This document shows, piece by piece, positions 1 to 8,275 of a DNA stretch of 64,000 nucleotides. The position numbers and the translations under genes were made by a program. Origin of the DNA: Sinomonas atrocyanea. Lineage in GTDB: Bacteria > Actinomycetota > Actinomycetes > Actinomycetales > Micrococcaceae. The notes below the pieces were generated by a model that saw only the letters and a program-made list of their open reading frames with translations, was not told the DNA's origin and did no database searches. Position 1 is the first letter of the stretch. Each line of letters opens with the position of its first letter. The stretch covers positions 434,001 through 498,000 of the forward strand of contig NZ_CP014518.1 of assembly GCF_001577305.1 (NCBI RefSeq), in the 5' to 3' direction.

Positions 1-453
1 GCGTGGCTCGGCTTCCTCGGCTTCCTCATCGCGATGGCCGGGATCGTCGGCGTCAACATCGTCGTGTGGGCGCTCGAGGCGGACACCGTCGAGTACGGCG
101 AGTGGAAGACCGGGGTCCGTTCGGAGGGCATCATCTACTCCCTCTTCTCGTTCACCCGCAAGACGGGCCAGGCGATCGGCGGTGCCCTCGCCGGCTACGC
201 GATCGCCTGGGGCGGCTACAACGGTCACGCGGCCCAGCAGTCCCCGCAGGCGGTGCTCGGGATCCAGATCGCCGCGGGCCTCATCCCGGCCGTCCTCGCC
301 CTCGCCGCCGGCGCGATCATGGTCTTCTACAACCTCACCGACGAGCGGCACGCCACGATCGTCGCCGAGATCCGCGAGCGGCACGCCCAGGCAGGGGCCG
401 GCCTCGGCGCGGATTCGGAGACGGTCGCGCTGCACTCGCAGCCGGAGGCCTGA
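1..453 (+). CDS. GPH-family sugar:cation symporter, C-terminal part
   Basis: The gene enters from before the window; its last 150 codons are visible. Hydrophobic segments alternate with a conserved-looking loop (WALEADTVEYGEWKTG, then RSEGIIYSLFSFTRKTGQAI), which is characteristic of glycoside-pentoside-hexuronide:cation symporters (MelB/UidB/XynB group, MFS fold). The last membrane helix (GLIPAVLALAAGAIMVFYNL) is followed by a charged cytoplasmic tail beginning DERHATIVAEIRERH. It should import a sugar or glycoside across the inner membrane using an ion gradient. The substrate cannot be told from the fragment. A GC-rich hairpin lies 26 bp after the stop. Confidence 0.85.
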   Translation, partial: AWLGFLGFLIAMAGIVGVNIVVWALEADTVEYGEWKTGVRSEGIIYSLFSFTRKTGQAIGGALAGYAIAWGGYNGHAAQQSPQAVLGIQIAAGLIPAVLALAAGAIMVFYNLTDERHATIVAEIRERHAQAGAGLGADSETVALHSQPEA

Positions 454-478
454 GCCGGGGACGGCAGCGGGGCGGGAC

Positions 479-509
479 GGCGACGGGAGGCGGGCTCCCC
501 GCCGTCGCC
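479..509 (+). terminator. GC-rich hairpin after the symporter gene
   Basis: GGCGACGG at 479-486 pairs with CCGTCGCC at 502-509. There is no U-tract, as is common for actinobacterial terminators. The rest of the 186-bp gap to 640 shows nothing else recognisable. Confidence 0.4.
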
Positions 510-639
510 CGCCTCGGCGTTCCCTCCAAAATCCCCCGGGCATTGGCCAGTTTGTGGCGCGTTAACTGGACATTCACCCGCGCGATGTCTTGGATGTGTG
601 CACTGGGGAAACTGACTCCGAGACGATAGAAGGGTCCCG

Positions 640-1613
640 ATGGGCACCATCCAGGCCGAGCATCCGCGGCCGCGCCACTTCCTCCTCCACGTCAGCGACA
701 CGCACCTCCTCGGCGACGGCCTCCTCGCGGGCTCCCTCGACTCCGAGGCCCGGCTGCGCCGCCTGTTCGCCCAGATGCACGACGCCGGGGGCTCGCCCGA
801 GGCGATCGTCGTCACCGGCGATCTCGCGGACCGGGGCGAGCCGGAGGCGTACGCGCGGCTGCGCGAGATCGCGGAGCCGGCCGCCGAGGCCCTCGGAGCG
901 CGCCTGATCTGGGCCATGGGCAACCACGACTCGCGGCCCGCGCTCCGGGAGCACCTCCTCGGCGAGGAGCCGTCGGCGGAGCCGTTCGACCGGGTGCACT
1001 GGGTCAACGGGCTGCGCGTCGTGGTGATCGACACGAGCGTTCCGGGCGCCCACCACGGCGAGCTCTCGCCCGGGCAGCTCGACTGGCTCGCCGAGGAGCT
1101 GAGCTTCCCGGCGCCGGACGGGACCATCCTGGCCATGCACCACCCGCCCGTGCCGAGCGTGCAGGAGCTCGCGGTGCTCGTGGAGCTGCGCGGGCAGGCC
1201 GCGCTCGCGGACGTGCTGCGCGGCTCGGATGTGCGGGCGATCCTCGCCGGCCACCTGCACTACTCGACCTCAGGCACCTTCGCGGGGTCCCCGTGTCCGT
1301 CGCCTCCGCCACGTGCTACACGCAGGATCTGGCCGCCGCCGTCCACCCGGCCACGGGCCTGCGGGCCACGCGCGGCCGGGACGACGCCCAGGCGTACAAC
1401 CTGGTCCACGTCTACGCGGACTCCGTGCTGCACTCGGTGGTGCCGGCCGCGGGCGGCGACACGGTGGGACGGTTCGTGCCCGCCGAGGATGTGGAGCGCA
1501 TCCTCGCCGAGCACGGGGTCACCTTCCCCGCCGACGACGGCGCGGGCCGGCGCTCACGCCGGAGCACGTCCGAGAGGATCGGGCCCGCCACCGGCATGCT
1601 GCCCACCGTCTGA
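640..1613 (+). pseudogene. CpdA-like metallophosphoesterase, interrupted by a frameshift
   Basis: Calcineurin-like phosphoesterase, probably a cyclic-nucleotide or phosphodiester hydrolase of the CpdA/Icc type. Metal-binding motifs appear in order: SDTHL (near residue 18), GDLADRG, GNHDSRP, then AMHHPP and GHLHYSTSG. Just after GHLHYSTSGTFAG the frame is lost at 1285-1290. The proper C-terminal third (VPVSVASATCYTQDLAAAV and on to the stop at 1611-1613) is in the -1 frame. Adding one G to the GGGG run at 1284-1287 restores one continuous product of about 324 residues. Without it the frame runs far into the antisense of the next gene and is meaningless. The catalytic motifs lie before the lesion, but the substrate-cap end is lost. 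It may be real decay or a homopolymer sequencing error. Confidence 0.8.
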
Positions 1614-1623
1614 GACGGCGGGG

Positions 1624-3228
1624 TTACCGCTCCCAGGGCGCGGGGATGGGGAAGTACTTCTCGAGGAAGTCCGTCACCCGTTCCTGGCGCTCCTCGCCGG
1701 AGACCTCGGGGAACGAGCCGTCGTTGAGGCAGAAGAAGTCCTGATTTCGCTTCTTGAGCAGCTTGGGCAGCGCATCGAGCCCCGCGCGCACCGTCGTGTC
1801 GATGTACTGGACCTTCGCGCCGACCTTCGTCACCGCGCGGCCCGTGAGCAGCGCGTAGTAGTGGTAGAAGGAATTGGTGACCGAGATGCTGTCCCACGAG
1901 CGGAAGCGCGCGGCCGCCGTCCGGGCGAACTCCTCGGGGAACTCCTGCTCCATCTCGAGCAGCACGGACTTCCGCAGGGGCGCCGCCGTGTGCTCGAGGT
2001 GCCGCGTGGTGATCCGGCCGAACCGCTCGTAGAGGAGCCGCCGGTTCACCCGGGCGGCGTTCTCGTGGCCGGAGCGGTCGAGGTGGTTGTCGCCGAGCCC
2101 GATCCGGGTCGAGGCCTCGATGAACTTGGTGATGCCGCCGGGGGAGAAGAACATGTCCGGGCCGAGGGGCCGGCCGAAGAACATGTCGTCGTTCGAGTAC
2201 AGGAAGTACTCCGAGAGGCCCTCGATGTGCTGCAGCTGGGACTCGATGGCCTGGGAGTTGAAGACCGGCAGCACCGACGGGTCCTTGAAGTGCTCCGCAG
2301 CCGGGACGACCGTGACCCTCTCGTGGGCTGTGTCGAGCCACGCCGGCGGCTTCGAGTCGGTGCAGATGAAGATCCGCCCGATCCAGGGCGCGAACATGTG
2401 CACGCTGCGCAGGGCGTACTTGAGCTCATTGATCTGCCGGACGCGGGCATCGGCGTCGTCGCCCTCGCCGTGCACCACGCCGGGCAGGAAGGACTCGCGG
2501 TAGCGCCGCAGCTCCGGGTCCGCCCCGTCCACCCACGAGAACACGATGTCGATCGTGAAGTCGATGTCCGTCGCATGGTCCGCGAACATGTTCTCGATCG
2601 TGGGCCAGGTCCGGCCGAAGCGCTCGACAGTGCCGCGGACGGCCTCGTTGCGGGGGAGCGTGCGCCGGGTGAGGGAGTTCTCGATGGGCAGCTGGAGGGT
2701 CTCGCCCTCCCACTTCCACAGCTCCACCTGCACGCCCGTCTCGTGGCCGTACCGCAGTCCGCCGGCCGGCTCGATCCGCGGCCGGTAGAGCCGGAACATG
2801 CGCGCCTGCCCTGATTCGGCGAGGCGGCCGTCGGCCACGAGCAGCGCCCGGTCCTTCCGCGCGTCGACCGTCAGGGAGTAGAAGGGCTCGTCGCGGCACG
2901 CCTCGACCAGGGCGCGGCGCAGGTCCTTGCGCCGGGTCCAGTCCACCGCGATCACCGGGCGCGCGTCGTTGCCGCGCACCAGGAGGTAGGGGATGTCGGC
3001 GCGGTCCAGCACGTCCCGGACGAACAGGAGGTCCTCCACCATGGCCTCGTGGGGCGTCTGGGTCCTGTTGACGAGCGCGTAGCCGCGCTTCCTGTGCCGC
3101 AGGACGTCGTCCCTGTCCGCGAGCCGCCGCCCAGCTTCGGCGGAGGTGACCTCGAGCGCAGCGGGCGCCGGTTCCGCGGTGTCTGGGGTCGCATGGTAGA
3201 CCTCGGCGGGCGTCGGGGACGTGTTCAC
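1624..3228 (-). CDS. Stealth-family polysaccharide phosphotransferase
   Basis: A 534-residue protein with the Stealth conserved regions: an N-terminal CR1-like stretch (DIPYLLVRGNDARPVIAVDW), CR2 (DIVFSWVDGADPELRRYRES), FICTDSKPPAWL, and the DD-containing FLYSNDDMFFGRPLG. Known members move hexose-1-phosphate from nucleotide sugars to capsule or wall polysaccharides (for example, N-acetylglucosamine-1-phosphate transferases). The same fold occurs in the eukaryotic lysosomal GlcNAc-phosphotransferase. GTG start at 3228 with AGAGGAGG just upstream. It converges on the broken phosphoesterase and diverges from lhgO. No other capsule genes are near, so acceptor and donor are unknown. Confidence 0.85.
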   Translation of the reverse strand: MNTSPTPAEVYHATPDTAEPAPAALEVTSAEAGRRLADRDDVLRHRKRGYALVNRTQTPHEAMVEDLLFVRDVLDRADIPYLLVRGNDARPVIAVDWTRRKDLRRALVEACRDEPFYSLTVDARKDRALLVADGRLAESGQARMFRLYRPRIEPAGGLRYGHETGVQVELWKWEGETLQLPIENSLTRRTLPRNEAVRGTVERFGRTWPTIENMFADHATDIDFTIDIVFSWVDGADPELRRYRESFLPGVVHGEGDDADARVRQINELKYALRSVHMFAPWIGRIFICTDSKPPAWLDTAHERVTVVPAAEHFKDPSVLPVFNSQAIESQLQHIEGLSEYFLYSNDDMFFGRPLGPDMFFSPGGITKFIEASTRIGLGDNHLDRSGHENAARVNRRLLYERFGRITTRHLEHTAAPLRKSVLLEMEQEFPEEFARTAAARFRSWDSISVTNSFYHYYALLTGRAVTKVGAKVQYIDTTVRAGLDALPKLLKKRNQDFFCLNDGSFPEVSGEERQERVTDFLEKYFPIPAPWER

Positions 3229-3359
3229 TGGCCTCCTCTGGGAAACATTGGGGTTCTCGGCACATGATAGGCCCCGCAGGCCCTCGCCGCGGGCCGCCTC
3301 CTCGCTAGGCTGGGCCCAGCAGTGGCCGGCCGGGCGACAGGCCCGGGGAGAGGAGCACC

Positions 3360-4562
3360 GTGGGCGCAGGGGAGTCGTTCGCCGTCGTGGGTGCGGGGAT
3401 CATCGGCGCGGCTGTGGCACGGGAGCTCACACGCCGTTTCCCGGGCGCCGCGGTCACGGTGTTCGAGAAGGAGCCGCGCCCCGCCGCGCACCAGACCGGA
3501 CACAACTCGGGGGTCGTGCACGCGGGCCTCTACTACGAGCCCGGCGGCCTCAAGGCCCGGCTGTGCCGCCGTGGCGTGGGGCTCCTGAAGGACCTGTGTG
3601 CCGAGCGGGCGCTGCCGTACGAGGCGTGCGGGAAGGTCGTCGTCGCCCTCGACGCCGAGGAGGAGGCCAGGCTCGAGCAGATCTACGAGCGGGCTGTCGG
3701 CAACGGCGTGCCCGGCGTGCGCCTGGTGGACGCCGGCGAGCTGCGCGAGATCGAGCCCCACGCCGTGGGCCGGCGCGCGCTCTACTCGCCCGAGACCGCG
3801 ATCGTGGACTACGCCCGCGTCACCGAGGCCCTCCTCGACGACGCCCGCGCCGCGGGCGGCTCCGTCCGGTTCGGCACCGAGGTGCGGGCCGTGACGGAGG
3901 CCGGCGCCGCCGCGACGGTGGAGACGGCCCACGGGCGCGAGCGCTTCGATGCGGTCATCGCCTGCGCGGGGCTGCAGTCCGACCGTCTGGCCGCCCGGTC
4001 CGGCGATGAAGCGGGGCCGGCCATCGTGCCCTTCCTCGGCCAGTACTTCGTCCTCGAGCCGGCCTACCGCGACGTGGTCCGGGGCCTCGTCTACCCCGTC
4101 CCGGACCCGCGCTACCCGTTCCTCGGCGTGCACCTGACGAAGCGGGTCGACGGCGAGATGACCGTGGGGCCCAATGCCTTCCTCTCCCTCTCCCGGGAGG
4201 GCTACGCGGGGCTGGGCCTGGACCTGCGGGATGTGGCGTCCACGCTGGGCTTCGGCGGCTTCTGGCGGTTCTCGGGCCGCAACCTCGCCACGGCCGCGCG
4301 GGAGATCAGGACGCTCGCCTCGCCCGGGCGCTTCATCGCCGAGGCCGGCCGCTACGTCCCCGCGCTCGAGGGCGCGCGGGCTGTCGGCGCCTCCCGGGGC
4401 ATCCGGGCCCAGGCCATGAACCGCGACGGCAGCCTCGTGGACGACTTCGCGATCCAGCGCCGTGGCCGCATCACCCACATCCGCAACGCCCCCTCGCCCG
4501 GCGCGACCTCGTCCATGGCGATCGCGGAGCACATCGTCGAGAACCTCTCCCACCCCGCCTGA
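3360..4562 (+). CDS. lhgO: L-2-hydroxyglutarate oxidase
   Basis: FAD-dependent oxidoreductase of 400 residues that oxidises L-2-hydroxyglutarate to 2-oxoglutarate, passing electrons to oxygen or the quinone pool. A dinucleotide fold begins at residue 9 (VVGAGIIGAAVA) with the acidic end of strand two at FEKE (35-38). The HQTGHNSGVVHAGLYY stretch and the C-terminal SRGIRAQAMNRDGSLVDDF are family hallmarks of LhgO/YgaF. GTG start at 3360 with GAGAGGAG upstream; a possible -10 box TAGGCT lies at 3306-3311. The GlpD-like family is the only realistic alternative, and the GHNSGVVHAG motif argues for LhgO. Confidence 0.9.
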   Translation: MGAGESFAVVGAGIIGAAVARELTRRFPGAAVTVFEKEPRPAAHQTGHNSGVVHAGLYYEPGGLKARLCRRGVGLLKDLCAERALPYEACGKVVVALDAEEEARLEQIYERAVGNGVPGVRLVDAGELREIEPHAVGRRALYSPETAIVDYARVTEALLDDARAAGGSVRFGTEVRAVTEAGAAATVETAHGRERFDAVIACAGLQSDRLAARSGDEAGPAIVPFLGQYFVLEPAYRDVVRGLVYPVPDPRYPFLGVHLTKRVDGEMTVGPNAFLSLSREGYAGLGLDLRDVASTLGFGGFWRFSGRNLATAAREIRTLASPGRFIAEAGRYVPALEGARAVGASRGIRAQAMNRDGSLVDDFAIQRRGRITHIRNAPSPGATSSMAIAEHIVENLSHPA

Positions 4563-4566
4563 CCGC

Positions 4567-4677
4567 CGAGGTCACCCCCTGCAGTCGGCGGAATCCTGCC
4601 GCTGCGGCCAAGTGCAGAGCTTCAAAGCTGGGAGCGCGGGCGGGGAAGTTGGGGAAGAAGGCCCTGGGGTGACCTCG
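4567..4677. repeat. 12-bp inverted repeat upstream of pyrE
   Basis: CGAGGTCACCCC (4567-4578) and its exact complement GGGGTGACCTCG (4666-4677) are 87 bp apart. A third partial copy GGGGTGAC occurs at 4687-4694. It could be a hairpin at the end of lhgO or paired protein-binding sites before pyrE. Confidence 0.4.
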
Positions 4678-4720
4678 CGCCTCGACGGGGTGACGTCGGC
4701 GGCTCGCCCGGCACCGCCAC

Positions 4721-4726
4721 TAGAAT
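4721..4726 (+). promoter_or_regulatory. -10 box of a leaderless pyrE transcript
   Basis: TAGAAT ends 7 nt before the pyrE ATG, the distance expected between a -10 box and a transcription start. There is no Shine-Dalgarno sequence, so translation probably starts on the first nucleotide of the mRNA. Confidence 0.55.
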
Positions 4727-4733
4727 CGGTGCC

Positions 4734-5312
4734 ATGACTGACGCCGCACCCGCCGACACCGCTGCCGCCCGCGCCCGCCTGCTGGAGCTCATCAAGGAGC
4801 TCGCCGTGGTGCGGGGCAAGGTGACCCTCTCGAGCGGCAAGGAAGCGGACTACTACGTGGACCTGCGCCGCATCACCCTGCACCACGAGGCGAGCCAGCT
4901 CGTGGGCCAGGTCATGCTGGACCTGATCGACCGCGCGGGGGTCCAGATGGACGCCGCGGGCGGGCTCACGATGGGCGCCGATCCGGTGGGCACCGCCCTC
5001 ATGCACGCGGCCCGCGAGGCCGGCCGCGCTGTGGACGCCTTCGTGGTGCGCAAGGCGCAGAAGTCCTACGGCATGGGCCGGCAGGTCGAGGGACCTGGCG
5101 TGGAGGGCCGCAAGGTCGTGGTGCTCGAGGACACCTCGACCACCGGCGGCTCGGCGCTCGCGGCCGTCGAGGGCGTGCGCAACGCGGGCGGGGAGGTGAC
5201 CGCGGTGGCCGTCATCGTGGACCGCGCCACGGGCGCGAAGGAGCGCATCGAGGCCGAGGCCGGTGTGCCCTACCTCTACGCCTTCGGAAAGGACGAGCTC
5301 GGTCTCGACTGA
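4734..5312 (+). CDS. pyrE: Orotate phosphoribosyltransferase
   Basis: A 192-residue phosphoribosyltransferase that converts orotate and PRPP to orotidine 5'-phosphate in pyrimidine synthesis. The N-terminal YYVDLRRITL region and the PRPP loop VVVLEDTSTTGGS (about residues 128-140) are clear, and the length is normal for the family. The start is fixed by the -10 box TAGAAT 7 nt upstream, which implies a leaderless message. No other pyr genes are adjacent, so it stands as a separate unit, as in other Arthrobacter-like genomes. Confidence 0.95.
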   Translation: MTDAAPADTAAARARLLELIKELAVVRGKVTLSSGKEADYYVDLRRITLHHEASQLVGQVMLDLIDRAGVQMDAAGGLTMGADPVGTALMHAAREAGRAVDAFVVRKAQKSYGMGRQVEGPGVEGRKVVVLEDTSTTGGSALAAVEGVRNAGGEVTAVAVIVDRATGAKERIEAEAGVPYLYAFGKDELGLD

Positions 5313-5349
5313 GGGACCAGGCCCGGGCAGCGACGTGGGGGGACCATCC

Positions 5350-6351
5350 GTGGACCCGGCTCTGCTCCGGGCCGCTCTGCGGGTCAAGGCCTTCTCCCGC
5401 CGTGCCTTCTTCGGCGGCGCGACCGCCTCCGCGCTGCTCGCCGCGGACATGTTCGTCACCCGCGAGGTGCAGAGCCGGCGCCGCCAGACGGTCCTGCTCG
5501 ACCTCGCGGACGACGCCGCGCGGGAGCGTTTCTCCGGCACCTCCTGGATCCTGTTCCCCGGCTACAAGACGAGCTGGGAGGAGGCGAGGATCATCCTCGC
5601 CTCCCTGCGGTCCTCCCTCTCGGAGCGGGGGCAGCTCGCCGCGATCGGCTACTCCAACCTGGGCCTCGATCTGGACGAGATCCTGGACACCCTGCGGGTC
5701 TACATCCGCCAGCGGCGCCTGCGCACCCTGTACTTCTACGGGCACTCGTTCGGCGGGATGGTCGCGGTCGAGGCCGCCTCGAGGCTGCTCGCCGAGGACG
5801 GCCTCCAGGTCGAGGTGATCCTCCTCGACTCGACGCCGGCCTCGAAGTTCGACGTCCTCGACCAGGGCTGGTTCGACTCGGTCGTGTACCTGTACGACCT
5901 CGGGGTCCGGATACCGTCCGTGGTGCGCGGCGGTTACGAGTTCGGCGAGCGGGTGGTTAACAAGAACGAGCGGACGTGGGGCCAGATCGTGAACCAGACG
6001 CTCGAGCAGCTCTCGCCGCTCGCGCCCTCGAGCGTGCTCATCCAGAGCGAGTCGGAGTACATCTACCAGTGGGACGCCACCCGGTTCACCGACTCGCTCG
6101 GCACGGCGCAGATGGCGTTCATCGGCAACCCGGGAGACCAGACCGTGGACTACTCCTCGGCCCGGTCGCGGTGGGAGCGGCTGTTCGCGAAGAACCTGGT
6201 CAGCTCGGACCTGCAGACCATCGGGGCCTTCCCGGCCCACGCGAGCCCGCAGTGGAGCGGCATCGTCTACAACCGCGTCCTCAACCGTCTGCTGCCCCAG
6301 CTCCTGCCGCTGCCCCTGAGGGTGGGAGCGCCCGGGGGCGGGGCGGGGTAG
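5350..6351 (+). CDS. Tat-exported alpha/beta-fold hydrolase
   Basis: An alpha/beta hydrolase with nucleophile elbow YGHSFGGMVAVEAA. The N-terminus carries a twin-arginine export signal (SRRAFFGG followed by ASALLAADMF), so the enzyme is probably exported folded. Its substrate is unknown; esterase/lipase-like activity is the cautious guess. The GTG at 5350 is preferred because GGGGGG lies 7 nt upstream; GTG 5335 is an in-frame alternative. It starts 38 bp after pyrE, so the two may be co-transcribed, without an obvious functional link. It ends before a strong hairpin shared with the convergent SDR gene. Confidence 0.75.
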   Translation: MDPALLRAALRVKAFSRRAFFGGATASALLAADMFVTREVQSRRRQTVLLDLADDAARERFSGTSWILFPGYKTSWEEARIILASLRSSLSERGQLAAIGYSNLGLDLDEILDTLRVYIRQRRLRTLYFYGHSFGGMVAVEAASRLLAEDGLQVEVILLDSTPASKFDVLDQGWFDSVVYLYDLGVRIPSVVRGGYEFGERVVNKNERTWGQIVNQTLEQLSPLAPSSVLIQSESEYIYQWDATRFTDSLGTAQMAFIGNPGDQTVDYSSARSRWERLFAKNLVSSDLQTIGAFPAHASPQWSGIVYNRVLNRLLPQLLPLPLRVGAPGGGAG

Positions 6352-6365
6352 GGGGCACAGGCGAA

Positions 6366-6398
6366 GCGGCCGGCCACCCGCATGGGGTGACCGGCCGC
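6366..6398. terminator. Bidirectional hairpin terminator
   Basis: GCGGCCGGCCACCC pairs with GGGGTGACCGGCCGC around a 4-nt GCAT loop with one mismatch. It sits between the convergent hydrolase and SDR genes. Confidence 0.65.
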
Positions 6399-6413
6399 CG
6401 TCGTGGGCGCGGC

Positions 6414-7172
6414 TCAGACGGCCGTGTAGCCGCCGTCGATGAGGTAGTAGCCGCCCGTGACGAACGAGGCATCCTCGGACAGGAGGAACGTCACGACGTG
6501 GGCGACCTCCTCGGGGCGCCCGAGCCGGCCGAGGACATGCTTGGCCTTGAGGGCCTCCATGACCTCTGCGGACAGGTTGTTCTCGAGCAGCGGGGTCTGG
6601 ATGTAGCCGGGGCCCACGGCGTTGATCCGCAGCCCCTGGGGGCCGTACTCCGCGGCGGCGTTCTTGGTCACGCCCACCACGGCGTGCTTGGCGGCGGTGT
6701 AAGCGCTGTTGCCGAGCGCCGCGACCATCCCGTGGATCGAAGCCATGTTGACGATCGCGCTCTCCGCGGCGCCGGCCTTGAGCATCTCGGGGATCTGGTA
6801 GCGCATCCCGTACAGCACGCCGTTGAGGTTGATGTCGATGACCTTGTCCCAGTCATCGAGGTCGAGCTCGCCGGTAGGCGCGTTCTTCCCGCCGATCCCG
6901 GCGTTGTTGACGGCGTAGTTCAGCTTGCCGTACGTCTCCACGGCGAACTGGACCGACTTCTCGGCGTCTTCCTTCTTCGCCGTGTCGGCCCGGAAGGCGG
7001 ACGCCGTCCCGCCGGCATCGGTGATCTCCTGGGCCACTCGCTGGGCTGCTTCGAGGTTGATGTCGGTCAGGACCACGCTCGCGCCCTTGGCCGCGAGCTC
7101 CTTCCCGATCGCCTCGCCGAGACCCGAGCCGCCGCCCGTGACGAGGGCTACCCTGTCGGTGAACTGTGCCAT
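6414..7172 (-). CDS. SDR-family NAD(P)-dependent oxidoreductase
   Basis: Classical short-chain dehydrogenase of 252 residues. It shows the cofactor loop TGGGSGLG (residues 12-19), D at the end of strand two (LTDIN, favouring NAD), NNAG, catalytic Ser in the NMASIHG segment, and YTAAK. The C-terminus has SFVTGGYYLIDGGYTA as in FabG and glucose-dehydrogenase-like members. The exact substrate is open. ATG start at 7172 with AGAGGAG upstream. It lies 116 bp downstream of the HAD gene on the same strand. Confidence 0.85.
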   Translation of the reverse strand: MAQFTDRVALVTGGGSGLGEAIGKELAAKGASVVLTDINLEAAQRVAQEITDAGGTASAFRADTAKKEDAEKSVQFAVETYGKLNYAVNNAGIGGKNAPTGELDLDDWDKVIDINLNGVLYGMRYQIPEMLKAGAAESAIVNMASIHGMVAALGNSAYTAAKHAVVGVTKNAAAEYGPQGLRINAVGPGYIQTPLLENNLSAEVMEALKAKHVLGRLGRPEEVAHVVTFLLSEDASFVTGGYYLIDGGYTAV

Positions 7173-7288
7173 GTCGATCTCCTCTGTCTTCGCTGGATTG
7201 TCAACCGTTCAGTGCAGCGCGCCGCGGTGTATGCGCATTCCGTCTGGGGCTGTCTCGTTGCGGACACCCAGGAGTGACCGGCCAGACA

Positions 7289-8119
7289 CTAGAGCTGCTG
7301 CAGGAGGTCCTTGACGGAGCTGAGGATCTGGTTGGGACGGAACGGGTAGGCGGCGATGTCCTCGCGCCGTGTGATGCCGGAGAGGACGAGCACGGTGTGC
7401 AGCCCGGCCTCCATGCCCGCGATGATGTCGGTGTCCATCCGGTCCCCGATCATGGCCGTGGTCTCCGAATGGGCGTCGATCTGGTTCATGGCCGAGCGGA
7501 ACATCATGGGGTTCGGCTTGCCGATGGTGTAGGGCGTGCGGCCCGTGGCCTTGCTGATGAGCGCGGCGATCGCTCCCGTGGCCGGGAGCACGCCGTCGCG
7601 CGAAGGACCCGTGGCGTCGGGGTTGGTGGCGATGAAGCGGGCGCCGTCGAGGATGAGGCGGATGGCGGTGGTGATCGCGTTGAACGAGTACGTGCGCGTC
7701 TCGCCGAGCACCACGTAGTCCGGGTCCTGGTCGGTGAGGATCATGCCTGCCTCGTGCAGCGCCGTGGTGAGCCCGGCCTCGCCGATCACGTAGATCCGCG
7801 CCCCGGGCATCTGGTCCTTGAGGAACACCGCCGTGGCCAGCGCCGAGGTCCAGATGTTCTCCTCGGGGATGCTCAGGCCCGAGGAGGCGAGGCGGGCGGC
7901 GAGGTCGCGCGGGGTGTAGATCGAGTTGTTCGTCAGGACCAGGAAGCGGCGGGAGGTGTCCACCCACCGCTGGATGAGCTCGGCGGCGCCGGGGACCGGA
8001 TGGTTCTCGTGGACGAGCACGCCGTCCATGTCCGTCAGCCAGCATTCGATCTCCTGGCCGCTGCGGTAGACCACCGGGCCGGCGGGCTGCGTCGGCTCGA
8101 CGTCGGGGGACTCGCTCAT
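7289..8119 (-). CDS. HAD-IIA family sugar-phosphatase (NagD-like)
   Basis: HAD-superfamily phosphatase with a C2-type cap. Motif I is WLTDMDGVLVHE, motif II is LVLTNNSIYTPRD, the Lys motif lies in TIGKPNPMMF, and the acidic motif is MIGDRMDTDI. Members dephosphorylate small sugar or glycerol phosphates (NagD: nucleotides; AraL: sugar phosphates). ATG at 8119 is chosen because GAGGAG lies 8 nt upstream; the frame stays open a further 29 codons without a better start. A palindromic hairpin (8144-8171) lies in its leader. Confidence 0.85.
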   Translation of the reverse strand: MSESPDVEPTQPAGPVVYRSGQEIECWLTDMDGVLVHENHPVPGAAELIQRWVDTSRRFLVLTNNSIYTPRDLAARLASSGLSIPEENIWTSALATAVFLKDQMPGARIYVIGEAGLTTALHEAGMILTDQDPDYVVLGETRTYSFNAITTAIRLILDGARFIATNPDATGPSRDGVLPATGAIAALISKATGRTPYTIGKPNPMMFRSAMNQIDAHSETTAMIGDRMDTDIIAGMEAGLHTVLVLSGITRREDIAAYPFRPNQILSSVKDLLQQL

Positions 8120-8143
8120 GAAACGCTCCTCGGGTCGGGGGGA

Positions 8144-8171
8144 GGGTGCGCGCACGACGGCGGACGCACCC
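8144..8171. repeat. Hairpin containing the GCACGACGGCG motif
   Basis: GGGTGCG (8144-8150) and CGCACCC (8165-8171) flank CGCACGACGGCGGA. It lies in the 5' leader of the HAD-IIA gene and carries the motif that recurs in other intergenic hairpins here. Confidence 0.45.
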
Positions 8172-8209
8172 TCAGTCTTCCATCTCGCCGGTCGATTCAA
8201 CCCCATTTC

Positions 8210-8251
8210 CGCAGCTGCGCCCTTCTGATGGGCTCTTTCTCCGCAGTTGCG
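8210..8251. promoter_or_regulatory. Paired palindromes, probable operator of the mod operon
   Basis: CGCAGCTGCG (8210-8219) and CGCAGTTGCG (8242-8251) are near-identical palindromes 32 bp apart, about three helical turns, just upstream of the -10 box of the regulator gene. They are good candidates for autoregulation by the HTH-Mop protein. Confidence 0.5.
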
Positions 8252-8263
8252 GAACTTGGCCCG

Positions 8264-8269
8264 TAGACT
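8264..8269 (+). promoter_or_regulatory. -10 box of the mod operon (leaderless start)
   Basis: TAGACT ends 6 nt before ATG 8276. There is no ribosome binding site, which suggests a leaderless message. Confidence 0.5.
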
Positions 8270-8275
8270 GCCCCC

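Noticed and set aside
1280..1295. Programmed ribosomal frameshift in the phosphoesterase
   Set aside because: No slippery heptamer or downstream structure is apparent; a missing base is simpler.
1300..2814. Continuation of the phosphoesterase frame as a 724-residue protein
   Set aside because: After the frameshift the frame runs antisense through the Stealth gene; its residues show only high-GC, Arg/Pro/Val-rich composition and no domain.
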